Source: Herbaspirillum sp. YR522 (GTDB lineage: Bacteria > Pseudomonadota > Gammaproteobacteria > Burkholderiales > Burkholderiaceae_D). From it: a stretch of DNA of 48,689 nt. Location: positions 1 through 48,689 of the forward strand of contig NZ_AKJA01000007.1 of NCBI RefSeq assembly GCF_000282575.1. Reading direction: 5' to 3'. The position numbers and the translations under genes are program-made. The first letter of the stretch is position 1; each line of letters starts with the position of its first letter. Under the pieces are notes generated by a model. The model had not been told where the DNA came from, searched no databases, and saw only the letters and a list, made by a program, of their open reading frames with translations. This document shows positions 36,166 through 44,175 of the stretch, piece by piece.

Positions 36166-36936
36166 ATGTCAGCAACAAGCACGGCCAACCTTCTGGCGGG
36201 GCGGCGCATCCTGGTCACGGGCAGCGCCCGCGGCCTGGGCCTGGCGTTCGTCACGGCGATCGCCGAGGCCGGCGCGATGGTGGCCATGGCCGACATCCTG
36301 CAAGAGCAGCTGGGCCAGGCGGTGGCCGCATTGAAGGCGCGTGGCTTGAAGGTCGAAGGCTTCGCCCTCGACCTGGGCGACCCGCAATCGGTGCAGGCCT
36401 GCGCCGACGGTGCGCTGGCCTGGATGGGCGGCCTGGATGGCCTGGTCAACAACGCCGCCATCACCAATTCCGGCGGCAAGACCAGCGAGCAACTCGAGAT
36501 CGCGATGTGGGACCGCGTCATGGATGTCAACGTGCGCGGTACCTGGCTCATGACCAATGCCTGCCTGCCGGCGTTGCGCGCCAGCGGCCGGGGCGCGGTG
36601 GTGAACCTGTCGTCGGACACCCCGCTGTGGGGCGCGCCCAACCTGCTGGCCTACGTCGCCAGCAAGAGCGCGGTGATCGGCATGACCCGTTCGCTGGCGC
36701 GCGAGCTGGGCGGCGACAACATCACGGTCAATGCCGTGGCGCCGGGGCTGACGCTGGTGGAGGCTACCCAATACGTGCCGCAGGCACGTCACCAGACCTA
36801 TTTCGATCGCCGCGCCATCCAGCGCGACCAGTTGCCCGAGGATGTCTGCGGCGCCGTCCTGTTCGCCCTGTCGGACATGGCGCGCTTCTTCACCGGGCAG
36901 GTGATGGCGGTCAACGGCGGTTTCGTCTTCAACTGA
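36166..36936 (+). CDS. Short-chain dehydrogenase/reductase with intact active site
   Basis: This is a 256-residue classical SDR using NAD(P). The cofactor motif is GSARGLGLAF and NNAA is at 95-98. The full catalytic tetrad is visible: Asn122 (VNVRG), Ser150 (NLSS), Tyr163 and Lys167 (YVASK). The C-terminus has MAVNGGFVFN, the usual SDR end. It starts at ATG 36166 after ACGGGAG, 42 bases after the permease. It probably oxidises a hydroxyl group or dehydrogenates a cis-diol in the pathway. The substrate is unknown. Confidence 0.92.
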   Translation: MSATSTANLLAGRRILVTGSARGLGLAFVTAIAEAGAMVAMADILQEQLGQAVAALKARGLKVEGFALDLGDPQSVQACADGALAWMGGLDGLVNNAAITNSGGKTSEQLEIAMWDRVMDVNVRGTWLMTNACLPALRASGRGAVVNLSSDTPLWGAPNLLAYVASKSAVIGMTRSLARELGGDNITVNAVAPGLTLVEATQYVPQARHQTYFDRRAIQRDQLPEDVCGAVLFALSDMARFFTGQVMAVNGGFVFN

Positions 36937-36965
36937 ATTGAACAGACCAACGCAAGGAGAACAGC

Positions 36966-37502
36966 ATGACCGACATGTCCGAACAGGAAAACATCGCCCG
37001 CAGCTGGGACCGTCCCGATGGCAGCAGCTTCGCCGACTGGATGGAGTCGCGCGTGGCGCGCCTGTCCACCCGCAAGTACGACTGGAACGCCCTCAAGTTC
37101 CAGGCCGACTACGACCCCAAGTTCCGTCGCGCCCAGATGCGCTACATCGGCACTGGCGGCACCGGCGTGTCGCATGACACCAATGTGATCCCGTCGGAGC
37201 ATTTCACCTTCTCCACCATGATCATCCCGGCCGGCCACGAAGGTCCGCCGCACCTGCACATCGACGTCGAGGAAGTGTTCTTCGTGTTGCGCGGCAAGTT
37301 GAAGCTGGTGCTGGAAAAGGATGGCGAGCGCTTCGAGACCATCCTGACCGACCGCGACGTGGTGTCGGTGCCGCCAGGCGTGTATCGCGAAGAGATCAAC
37401 ATCGGCGACGAAGACGCGCTGATGTGCGTGATGCTGGGCGCCAAGAAGCCCATCACACCGACCTATCCGCCCGAGCACCCGCTGGCGTCGATCAAGCGCT
37501 GA
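36966..37502 (+). CDS. Cupin-domain protein
   Basis: This is a 178-residue single-domain cupin. Motif 1 is PPHLHIDVEEVFFVLRG, giving metal ligands His96, His98 and Glu102 or Glu103. Motif 2, VVSVPPGVYREEINIG, lacks the usual final His, so metal binding may be three-coordinate or altered. It could be a dioxygenase, isomerase or small-molecule-binding protein. The ATG at 36966 follows AAGGAGAACAGC. It sits between the SDR and hydrolase genes in the same direction. Confidence 0.85.
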   Translation: MTDMSEQENIARSWDRPDGSSFADWMESRVARLSTRKYDWNALKFQADYDPKFRRAQMRYIGTGGTGVSHDTNVIPSEHFTFSTMIIPAGHEGPPHLHIDVEEVFFVLRGKLKLVLEKDGERFETILTDRDVVSVPPGVYREEINIGDEDALMCVMLGAKKPITPTYPPEHPLASIKR

Positions 37503-37522
37503 GACCGGCCAGGATCCCGACC

Positions 37523-38383
37523 ATGACCAACCCTGCCACCGTGGCCTGCGCCGACGTCCCGGAAGACCGGCTGGCGCTGCTCGAAGCCCGCTTCGCCGAG
37601 CGCGCCGTCGATGTCGGCGGCGCGGTGGTGTCGTATCGCAGCTGCGGCAGCGGCCCGGTGGTGGTGCTGTTGCACGGGATCAGTTCGGGCGCCGCGTCGT
37701 GGCTGCAATGCGCCCTCAAGCTGGAGCCGCATGCCCGCGTGATCGCCTGGAACGCGCCCGGCTACGGCCGTTCGACCCCATTGCCGATGGCGCGTCCGAA
37801 GGCCGCCGACTATGCGTTGCGGCTGCAGCAGATGCTGGACGCGCTGCAGGTGCATGAGTGCCTGCTGGTCGGCCACTCGCTGGGCGCGCTGATGGCCGCA
37901 GCCTACCTCGCCGGCCCCCGGCCGCACGCCCGTCGCACGCTGCTGGCCAGCCCGGCGCTGGGTTATGGCACGCCGGACAAGCAGGCCCGCGCCCGCGAGA
38001 TCGAGCAGGAGCGCCTGGGCGCCTTGCACACGCTGGGCATCGATGCAATGGCCAGGCGCCCCTCGCGGCTGCTGTCGGAACATGCCAGCGAGGCCGATCG
38101 CGCCTGGGTGCGCTGGAACATGCAGTGGCTGGACCCGGCCGGCTACACGCAGGCAGTGCACCTGCTGTGCGGCGATGATATCCACGGCTACCTGGCGGCA
38201 GCGCCCAAGGACGGCGTTGCGGTGACCTGCGGTGCGCTCGACGTGGTCACCACGCCGGCGGCCAGCCGTGCCATGGCGGCGCAATTTGCGTTGCCCTTCC
38301 ACTTGGTGGATGCTGCCGGCCACGCCTGTTACATCGAACAGCCGACCGCCTTCGCGGCCACGATCCGCGAACAACTCGTTTAA
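37523..38383 (+). CDS. Alpha/beta-fold hydrolase (meta-cleavage-product-hydrolase-like)
   Basis: This is a 286-residue hydrolase. The oxyanion region is VVLLHGISSG, the nucleophile elbow GHSLGAL contains Ser, the acid is probably Asp in CGALDVVTTP and the His is in DAAGHACYIE. DAPGYG-like NAPGYGRS is typical of C-C bond hydrolases and related esterases. The frame extends upstream to 37424, but ATG 37523 behind AGGATCC-like sequence gives a normal length. Next to an extradiol dioxygenase pathway, cleavage of a ring-fission product is plausible. Ester or lactone hydrolysis is the alternative. Confidence 0.85.
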   Translation: MTNPATVACADVPEDRLALLEARFAERAVDVGGAVVSYRSCGSGPVVVLLHGISSGAASWLQCALKLEPHARVIAWNAPGYGRSTPLPMARPKAADYALRLQQMLDALQVHECLLVGHSLGALMAAAYLAGPRPHARRTLLASPALGYGTPDKQARAREIEQERLGALHTLGIDAMARRPSRLLSEHASEADRAWVRWNMQWLDPAGYTQAVHLLCGDDIHGYLAAAPKDGVAVTCGALDVVTTPAASRAMAAQFALPFHLVDAAGHACYIEQPTAFAATIREQLV

Positions 38384-38406
38384 CCAATTCAACCACCACC
38401 ACGATC

Positions 38407-39243
38407 ATGAACAAACCAGTGCTGCCAGAAGAAGAGTCGCAAGACAAGTACTCCGTACCGGGCCTCGAGCGCGGCCTGCGCCTGTTGTGCGAATTCAATC
38501 GCCAGGACAAGACCCTGTCGGCGCCGGAATTGGCACGCCGCCTGGATGTGCCGCGTTCCACCGTATTCCGCCTGCTGGCGACGCTGGAACGCATGGGCTT
38601 CGTCGAGCGTACCGACGGCGGGCGCGACTATCGCCTGGGCATGGCGGTGCTGCGCCTGGGTTTCGAATACCTCGCCTCGCTGGAACTGACCGAGATCGGC
38701 CGTCCGTTGCTGGAACGCCTGCGCGACGAGATCGGCTATTCCTGCAACCTGGTGGTGCGCGATGGCCGCTCGATCGTCTACGTCGCCAAATCGGTGACCC
38801 AGACCGCCTTCGCCAGCCACGTCACGGTCGGCACCCGCCTGCCGGCACACGCCACCGTGCTGGGCCGGGTGCTGCTGGAAGACCTGAGCCTGGCGCAGTT
38901 GCGCGACCTGTATCCGGAAGAACACCTGGAAGTCTTCTCCAGCAATACCCCCAAGACCGTGGTCGAGCTGTTCGACATGGTGCAGAAGGACAAGGAGCGC
39001 GGCTTCGTGCTGCAGGAAGGCTTCTTCGAGACCAGCATCTCCACCGTCGCCGCGCCGATTCGCGACCACTCGGGTCATGTGGTCGCAGCCATGGGCGCCA
39101 CCATCCCGTCGCCGCATATCGATACCGGCCAGCTCGACAGCATCGTCGCCCGCGTGCGCGATACCGCCGCCGAACTGTCGCGCCTGCTCGACCATTCGCC
39201 CCAGCGCGGCGAGGGCAAGGTCATCAACATGTGGCAAGGCTGA
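38407..39243 (+). CDS. IclR-family regulator inside the catabolic cluster
   Basis: This is a 278-residue IclR regulator. A 15-residue acidic leader precedes the winged HTH (VPGLERGLRLLCEFN, then LSAPELARRLDVPRSTVFRLL). The effector domain has GYSCNLVVRDGRSIVYVAK, GTRLPAHATVLGRVLL and ISTVAAPIRDHSGHVVAAM. It lies 23 bases after the hydrolase and 6 bases before the next SDR, so it is cotranscribed with the enzymes, which allows feedback control. It probably acts at the palindromic repeats near 33231-33348. The effector is unknown. Confidence 0.93.
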   Translation: MNKPVLPEEESQDKYSVPGLERGLRLLCEFNRQDKTLSAPELARRLDVPRSTVFRLLATLERMGFVERTDGGRDYRLGMAVLRLGFEYLASLELTEIGRPLLERLRDEIGYSCNLVVRDGRSIVYVAKSVTQTAFASHVTVGTRLPAHATVLGRVLLEDLSLAQLRDLYPEEHLEVFSSNTPKTVVELFDMVQKDKERGFVLQEGFFETSISTVAAPIRDHSGHVVAAMGATIPSPHIDTGQLDSIVARVRDTAAELSRLLDHSPQRGEGKVINMWQG

Positions 39244-39249
39244 TCGATC

Positions 39250-40074
39250 ATGGGCATGACTGAACTTCACGGCAAGGTCGCCGTCGTCACCGGCGGCTCG
39301 TCCGGTATCGGCCTGGCCACCGTCGAATTGCTGCTCGAGGCCGGCGCCGCCGTGGCGCTGTGCGGTCGCAGTGCCGAGCGCCTGCAACAGGCCGAGGCCG
39401 GCTTGCGCCAACGCTTTCCGCAGGCGCGCCTGCTTACCGCGACCTGCGACGTGCTGGCGCCGGCACAGGTGCAGGCCTTCGCCGACGCCGTCCAGGCCGA
39501 GCTGGGCCCGGTGTCGATCCTGGTCAACAACGCCGGCCAGGGCCGCGTGTCGACCTTCGCCGACACCAGCGACGAGGCCTGGAGCGAAGAGCTGCGCCTG
39601 AAGTTCTTTTCGGTCATCTACCCGACCCGGGCCTTCCTGCCGCAGCTGCAGCGCATGAGCGCCACGCATGGCGACGCCGCCATCGTCTGCGTCAATTCGC
39701 TGCTGGCCGAGCAGCCCGAACCGCACATGGTGGCCACTTCGGCCGCCCGCGCCGGCGTGCACAACCTGGTGCGCTCGCTGGCCACCGAATTTGCCACCGG
39801 CGCCGCACCGCGCGTGCGCGTCAACGGCATCCTGATCGGACTGGTCGAATCAGGCCAGTGGCGTCGCCGCTTCGATGCGCGCGGCCCCGAATTGCAGGGC
39901 CAGGACTGGCGGCAATGGACTGCCGACCTGGCCGCAAGGAAAAATATCCAACTCGGCCGTCTCGGCCTTCCCCAGGAAGCCGCGCGCGCGATCGTCTTTC
40001 TCGCCACGCCGCTTTCCTCGTACACCACAGGGTGCCATATCGATGTTTCAGGAGGACTTTCCCGCCATGCCTAA
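39250..40074 (+). CDS. SDR-family protein with replaced catalytic residues
   Basis: This is a 274-residue Rossmann protein of the SDR superfamily. It keeps the cofactor motif VTGGSSGIGLA and NNAG (93-96). The catalytic positions are changed: the Asn helix position aligns with Lys118, Ser150 is retained (VNS), Tyr is Thr163 and Lys is Arg167 in HMVATSAARAGVHN. Ordinary SDR hydride chemistry is therefore unlikely. It may be a lyase, a binding or structural partner, or use another acid/base. ATG 39250 directly follows the IclR gene. The end overlaps the ThDP-enzyme gene by eight bases, implying coupling. Confidence 0.88.
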   Translation: MGMTELHGKVAVVTGGSSGIGLATVELLLEAGAAVALCGRSAERLQQAEAGLRQRFPQARLLTATCDVLAPAQVQAFADAVQAELGPVSILVNNAGQGRVSTFADTSDEAWSEELRLKFFSVIYPTRAFLPQLQRMSATHGDAAIVCVNSLLAEQPEPHMVATSAARAGVHNLVRSLATEFATGAAPRVRVNGILIGLVESGQWRRRFDARGPELQGQDWRQWTADLAARKNIQLGRLGLPQEAARAIVFLATPLSSYTTGCHIDVSGGLSRHA

Positions 40075-41791
40075 TACCACCAACCAAGTAACCGTAGGCT
40101 GCGCCATCGCGGCTTTCCTCGAGCAGTGCGGCGTCAAGGCGGCGTTCGGCGTGATCTCGATCCACAACATGCCGATCCTGGATGCCTTCGGCGAACGCGG
40201 CAGGATCCGCTTCATCCCGGCCCGCGGCGAAGCCGGCGGCGCCAACATGGCCGACGCCTGCGCTCGCAGCACCGCCAGCCTGGGCGTGTGCCTGACCTCC
40301 ACCGGCACCGCCGCCGGCAATGCCGCCGGCGCCATGGTCGAGGCCCTGACCGCCGGCACGCCGCTGCTGCACCTGACCGGCCAGATCGAGACCCCTTACC
40401 TGGACCAGAGCCTGGCCTACATCCACGAGGCGCCGGACCAGTTGACCATGTTGAAGGCGATCTCCAAGGCCGCCTTCCGCATCCGCAGCGTCGAGACCGC
40501 CATCAGCACCATCAAGCTGGCCGTGCAGACCGCGCTGACGCCGCCGATGGGCCCGGTCTCGGTGGAGATCCCGATCGACATCCAGTCCGCCCTGATTCCG
40601 ATGCCCAACGACCTGCAGCCGCTGGCGATCCCGCAGAACGTGCCATCCGAACACGCCCTGGACGAACTGGCCGAGCGCCTGCTGAAGGCCCGGCGTCCGC
40701 TGCTGTGGCTGGGTGGTGGCGCCCGCCACGCCCGGGCCCAGGTCGAGCGCCTGATGGCCTTGGGCTTCGGCGTGGTGACCAGTACCCAGGGCCGCGGCAT
40801 CGTGGCCGAGGACGATGCGCGCTCGCTGGGCGCCTTCAACCTGCACAAGCCGGTCGAGAACTTCTACCAGACCTGCGACGCCATGCTGGTAGTCGGCTCG
40901 CGCCTGCGCGGCAACGAAACCCTGAAGTACGAACTCAAGCTGCCGCGGCCGCTGTACCGCGTCGACGCCGACCCGGCCGCCGAAGGCCGCTGCTACACCA
41001 GCGACTACTTCGTCTGCGGCGATTCGGCGCTGGTGCTCGATGGCCTGGCCGACCGCCTGGCTGCCATGCAGGTCGACCCGACCTTCATGGGCGACCTGCA
41101 GAAGGCCCGCGACAGCGCCGTCAACGGCCTGGTCGACGGCCTCGGTCCCTATAGTGCGCTTGTGGAGCAACTGCAGCAGGCCGCCGGCCGAGAATTCAAC
41201 TGGGTGCGCGACGTGACGGTGTCCAACAGCACCTGGGGCAATCGCTTCCTGCGCATCTTCGACCCGCGCGCCGGCGTGCACGCCCTGGGCGGCGGCATCG
41301 GCCAGGGCCTGGCGATGGGTATCGGCGCGGCCATCGGCGCGGCGGTATCGGGTTCGGGCAAGAAGACCTTCACGCTGGCCGGCGACGGCGGCTTCATCCT
41401 CAACCTGGGTGAGCTGGCGACCGCGGTACAGGAGCAGGCCGACATGGTCATCGTGTTGATGAACGACAAGGGCTACGGCGTCATCAAGAACATCCAGGAT
41501 GCCCAGTACGGCGGGCGTCGCCACTACGTCGATCTGCATACGCCCGATTACGCGCAACTGTCGTCGGCGCTGAAGTTGCGCCACAAGCGCATCAGCAACC
41601 TGGCCGATGTCGCCGCCGGCCTGGACGAGGCGCTGTCGCAGGCCGGCCCGTTCCTGCTGGAAATCGACATGCTGTCCATCGGCAGCTTCAAGACCGCCTT
41701 CGCCGGCCCACCGGTCAACGAGACCGAGAAGGCCGCCGCTGCCGCCGCCGCCGTGGTCGAGGCTGCTACCGCCGCAGTCACCGCGGCATAA
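40067..41791 (+). CDS. Thiamine-diphosphate-dependent enzyme (acetolactate synthase/2-oxoacid decarboxylase-like)
   Basis: This is a 574-residue ThDP enzyme with N-terminal PYR, central and C-terminal PP domains. The activating Glu55 is in PARGEAGGANMADA. The ThDP-metal motif near residue 440 begins AGDGGFILN and ends MNDKGYGVI. Reactions of the family join or split C-C bonds next to a keto group. Start 40067 is preferred over ATG 40043, which precedes the AGGAGG at 40050-40055. The end is an Ala-rich tail after ETEKAA. It is upstream of dehydrogenase genes, so a decarboxylase feeding an aldehyde to the ALDH is possible. Confidence 0.9.
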   Translation: MPNTTNQVTVGCAIAAFLEQCGVKAAFGVISIHNMPILDAFGERGRIRFIPARGEAGGANMADACARSTASLGVCLTSTGTAAGNAAGAMVEALTAGTPLLHLTGQIETPYLDQSLAYIHEAPDQLTMLKAISKAAFRIRSVETAISTIKLAVQTALTPPMGPVSVEIPIDIQSALIPMPNDLQPLAIPQNVPSEHALDELAERLLKARRPLLWLGGGARHARAQVERLMALGFGVVTSTQGRGIVAEDDARSLGAFNLHKPVENFYQTCDAMLVVGSRLRGNETLKYELKLPRPLYRVDADPAAEGRCYTSDYFVCGDSALVLDGLADRLAAMQVDPTFMGDLQKARDSAVNGLVDGLGPYSALVEQLQQAAGREFNWVRDVTVSNSTWGNRFLRIFDPRAGVHALGGGIGQGLAMGIGAAIGAAVSGSGKKTFTLAGDGGFILNLGELATAVQEQADMVIVLMNDKGYGVIKNIQDAQYGGRRHYVDLHTPDYAQLSSALKLRHKRISNLADVAAGLDEALSQAGPFLLEIDMLSIGSFKTAFAGPPVNETEKAAAAAAAVVEAATAAVTAA

Positions 41792-41801
41792 GGAGAAGGC
41801 G

Positions 41802-42602
41802 ATGTTGCATGTATCGATGATCGGTTGCGGTGCCATCGGCATCGGCGTCATGGAGCTGCTCAAGAGCGATCCCGAGGTCGCCTTCGATCTCATCGTCGTG
41901 CCCGAGGCCAACGTCGCCAATGCCACCCCGGTGGTGTCGTCGTTGGCGCCGGCGGCGCGCGTGGTGGCGCGCCTGGGCGAGACGCGTCCCGACCTGCTGA
42001 TCGAATGCGCCGGCCATCGCGCCATTGAAGAGCATGTGATCCCGGCGCTGGAGCGCGGCATTGCCTGCATGGTGGTGTCGATCGGCGCCCTGTCCGAACC
42101 GGGCCTGGTGGAAAAGCTGGAAGCCGCGGCCCGTCGCGGCAAGACCCAGGTGCAATTGCTCTCGGGCGCCATCGGCGCCATCGACGCCTTGTCCGCGGCC
42201 AAGGTGGGCGGCCTGGAGTCGGTGGTCTATACCGGGCGCAAGCCGCCGCTGGCCTGGAAGGACACCCCGGCCGACGGCCCCTTCGAGCTGGACCGCCTGA
42301 CCGAGGCCACCGTGATCTTCGAGGGCAGCGCCCGCGAAGCGGCGCGGCTGTTCCCGAAGAACGCCAACGTCGCCGCCACCTTGTCGCTGGCCGGCCTGGG
42401 GCTGGACCACACCCGCGTGCGGCTGTATGCCGACCCGGGCGTGAGCGAGAACGTCCACCATGTCGAGGCCCGTGGCGCCTTCGGCGGCTTCGAGCTGACC
42501 ATGCGCGGCAAGCCGCTGGCCGCCAACCCCAAAACCTCCGCGCTGACGGTCTACAGCGTGGTGCGTGCGCTGGGCAACCGCGCGCACGCCTTGTCTATCT
42601 GA
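41802..42602 (+). CDS. nadX: L-aspartate dehydrogenase family protein (NadX-like)
   Basis: This is a 266-residue NAD(P)-dependent dehydrogenase. The Rossmann motif is MIGCGAIGIGVMELL. Family motifs follow: IECAGHRAIEEH, VVSIGALSEPG, LSGAIGAIDALSAA, FPKNANVAATLSLAGLG and NPKTSALTVYSVVRAL. Characterised NadX oxidises aspartate to iminoaspartate. Inside an aromatic catabolic operon it may act on another amino or imino acid. ATG 41802 follows AAGGAGAAGG and the stop overlaps the ALDH start. No nadA or nadC neighbours are present, arguing against NAD synthesis. Confidence 0.87.
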   Translation: MLHVSMIGCGAIGIGVMELLKSDPEVAFDLIVVPEANVANATPVVSSLAPAARVVARLGETRPDLLIECAGHRAIEEHVIPALERGIACMVVSIGALSEPGLVEKLEAAARRGKTQVQLLSGAIGAIDALSAAKVGGLESVVYTGRKPPLAWKDTPADGPFELDRLTEATVIFEGSAREAARLFPKNANVAATLSLAGLGLDHTRVRLYADPGVSENVHHVEARGAFGGFELTMRGKPLAANPKTSALTVYSVVRALGNRAHALSI

Positions 42603-44092
42603 TGACGCCCAACATGATCAATCCCAACCAGACCCTGCCTATCTGTGTCGCCGGACAGTGGCGCCTCGGTGGCGGCGACCGCTATGCCACGCTGTATCCG
42701 GCTACCGGCGAAGCCGTGGCGCACCTGAACGCGGCCAGCGTGGATGACGTCGAACAAGCCATCGTCGGCGCCGACCTGGCCTTCCGCACCAGCGGCTGGG
42801 CGCAGCGAAAGCCGCACGAGCGCGCCGCCGTGATGTATCGCGTAGCGCAGTTGATCCGCGAGCGCAGCGAAGCGCTGGCGCAACTGCAACGCCTGGACAA
42901 CGGCAAGCCCATCAACGAAACCCGCAACCTGGTGGCCAGCGCCGCGGCGACCTTCCAGTTCTTCGCCGCCGCCTGCGAGACACTGGAAGAGACCATCACG
43001 CCGATGCGTGGCGACAACCTCACCATGAGCGTCTACGAGCCCATGGGCGTGGTGGCCGCCATCACGCCGTGGAATTCGCCGATCGCCAGCGAAGCGCAGA
43101 AGATGGCACCGGCACTGGCCGCCGGCAACGCGGTGGTGGTCAAGCCGGCCGAGGTCACGCCGCTGGCCGCGCTCGAGCTGGCACGGATCTGCATCGGGGC
43201 CGGCGTACCGGCGGGCCTGATCAGCGTGTTGCCGGGCAAGGGTTCGGTCATCGGCGACGCCATCACGCTGCATCCGCTGGTCAAGCGGGTGTCGTTTACC
43301 GGTGGCACCATCACCGGCAAGCATATTGCCCACATCGCCGCCGACAAGATGATGCCGGTGTCGCTGGAGCTGGGCGGCAAGTCGCCCACCATGGTGTTCG
43401 AGGATGCCGACATCGACCACGCCGTGGCCGGGGTCCTGTACGGCATCTTCAGCAGTTCGGGCGAGTCCTGTATCGCCGGTTCGCGCCTGTTCGTGGCGCG
43501 CGCCATCTACGACAGCTTCATGGAACGCCTGGCTGCCGGCGCGGCCGCCCTGCGGGTGGGCGATCCGGCCGACGAACGCACCCAGATGGGGCCGCTGATC
43601 ACCGCGCGCCATCGCGAGGGCATCGAACGCTACGTCGACATGGGCGTCACCGACGGCGGCCGCATCCGCACCGGTGGCATGCGGCCGCAAGGCAGTGCCT
43701 TCGAGCGCGGCTATTTCTTTACGCCAACCATCATCGAAGGCCTCGCCAACGACCAGCGCATCTGCCAGGAAGAGATCTTCGGCCCGGTGCTGGTGGCGAT
43801 GCCGTTCGACGACGAGCAGGACCTCGTGCGGCAGGCCAACGACAGCGTCTACGCGCTGGCCGCCGGTATCTGGACGCGCGACTTCAAGAAAGCGTGGCGC
43901 TTCGGTCGTGCGGTACAGGCCGGCAATGTCTGGATCAACACCTACAAGCAGTTTTCGATCTCGACGCCATTCGGCGGCTGGCGCGACAGCGGCCTGGGCC
44001 GCGAGAAGGGGCGACTGGGCATCCTGCAGTACATGGAGCAGAAGAGCATGTACTGGGGGCTCAACGAGCACCCGCTGCCTTGGGCCGGTTGA
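42602..44092 (+). CDS. NAD(P)-dependent aldehyde dehydrogenase
   Basis: This is a 496-residue ALDH of full length. Asn is in ITPWNSP, catalytic Glu256 is in SLELGGKSP, catalytic Cys290 is in SSGESCIAGSR, and the [10 protein letters not shown] and SISTPFGGWRDSGLGRE signatures are present. It resembles enzymes acting on betaine aldehyde or ring-cleavage semialdehydes. ATG 42602 overlaps the preceding stop by one base; ATG 42614 (MINPNQ) is an alternative. In a meta-cleavage setting it may oxidise a muconic semialdehyde. Confidence 0.93.
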   Translation: MTPNMINPNQTLPICVAGQWRLGGGDRYATLYPATGEAVAHLNAASVDDVEQAIVGADLAFRTSGWAQRKPHERAAVMYRVAQLIRERSEALAQLQRLDNGKPINETRNLVASAAATFQFFAAACETLEETITPMRGDNLTMSVYEPMGVVAAITPWNSPIASEAQKMAPALAAGNAVVVKPAEVTPLAALELARICIGAGVPAGLISVLPGKGSVIGDAITLHPLVKRVSFTGGTITGKHIAHIAADKMMPVSLELGGKSPTMVFEDADIDHAVAGVLYGIFSSSGESCIAGSRLFVARAIYDSFMERLAAGAAALRVGDPADERTQMGPLITARHREGIERYVDMGVTDGGRIRTGGMRPQGSAFERGYFFTPTIIEGLANDQRICQEEIFGPVLVAMPFDDEQDLVRQANDSVYALAAGIWTRDFKKAWRFGRAVQAGNVWINTYKQFSISTPFGGWRDSGLGREKGRLGILQYMEQKSMYWGLNEHPLPWAG

Positions 44093-44175
44093 AGCCGACG
44101 CGACGACCAGCAACGCAAATCACTGGCGCTGTTCTTGCATATATCTGCCGGCAACGCCGGACACAGGAGAAGCAA

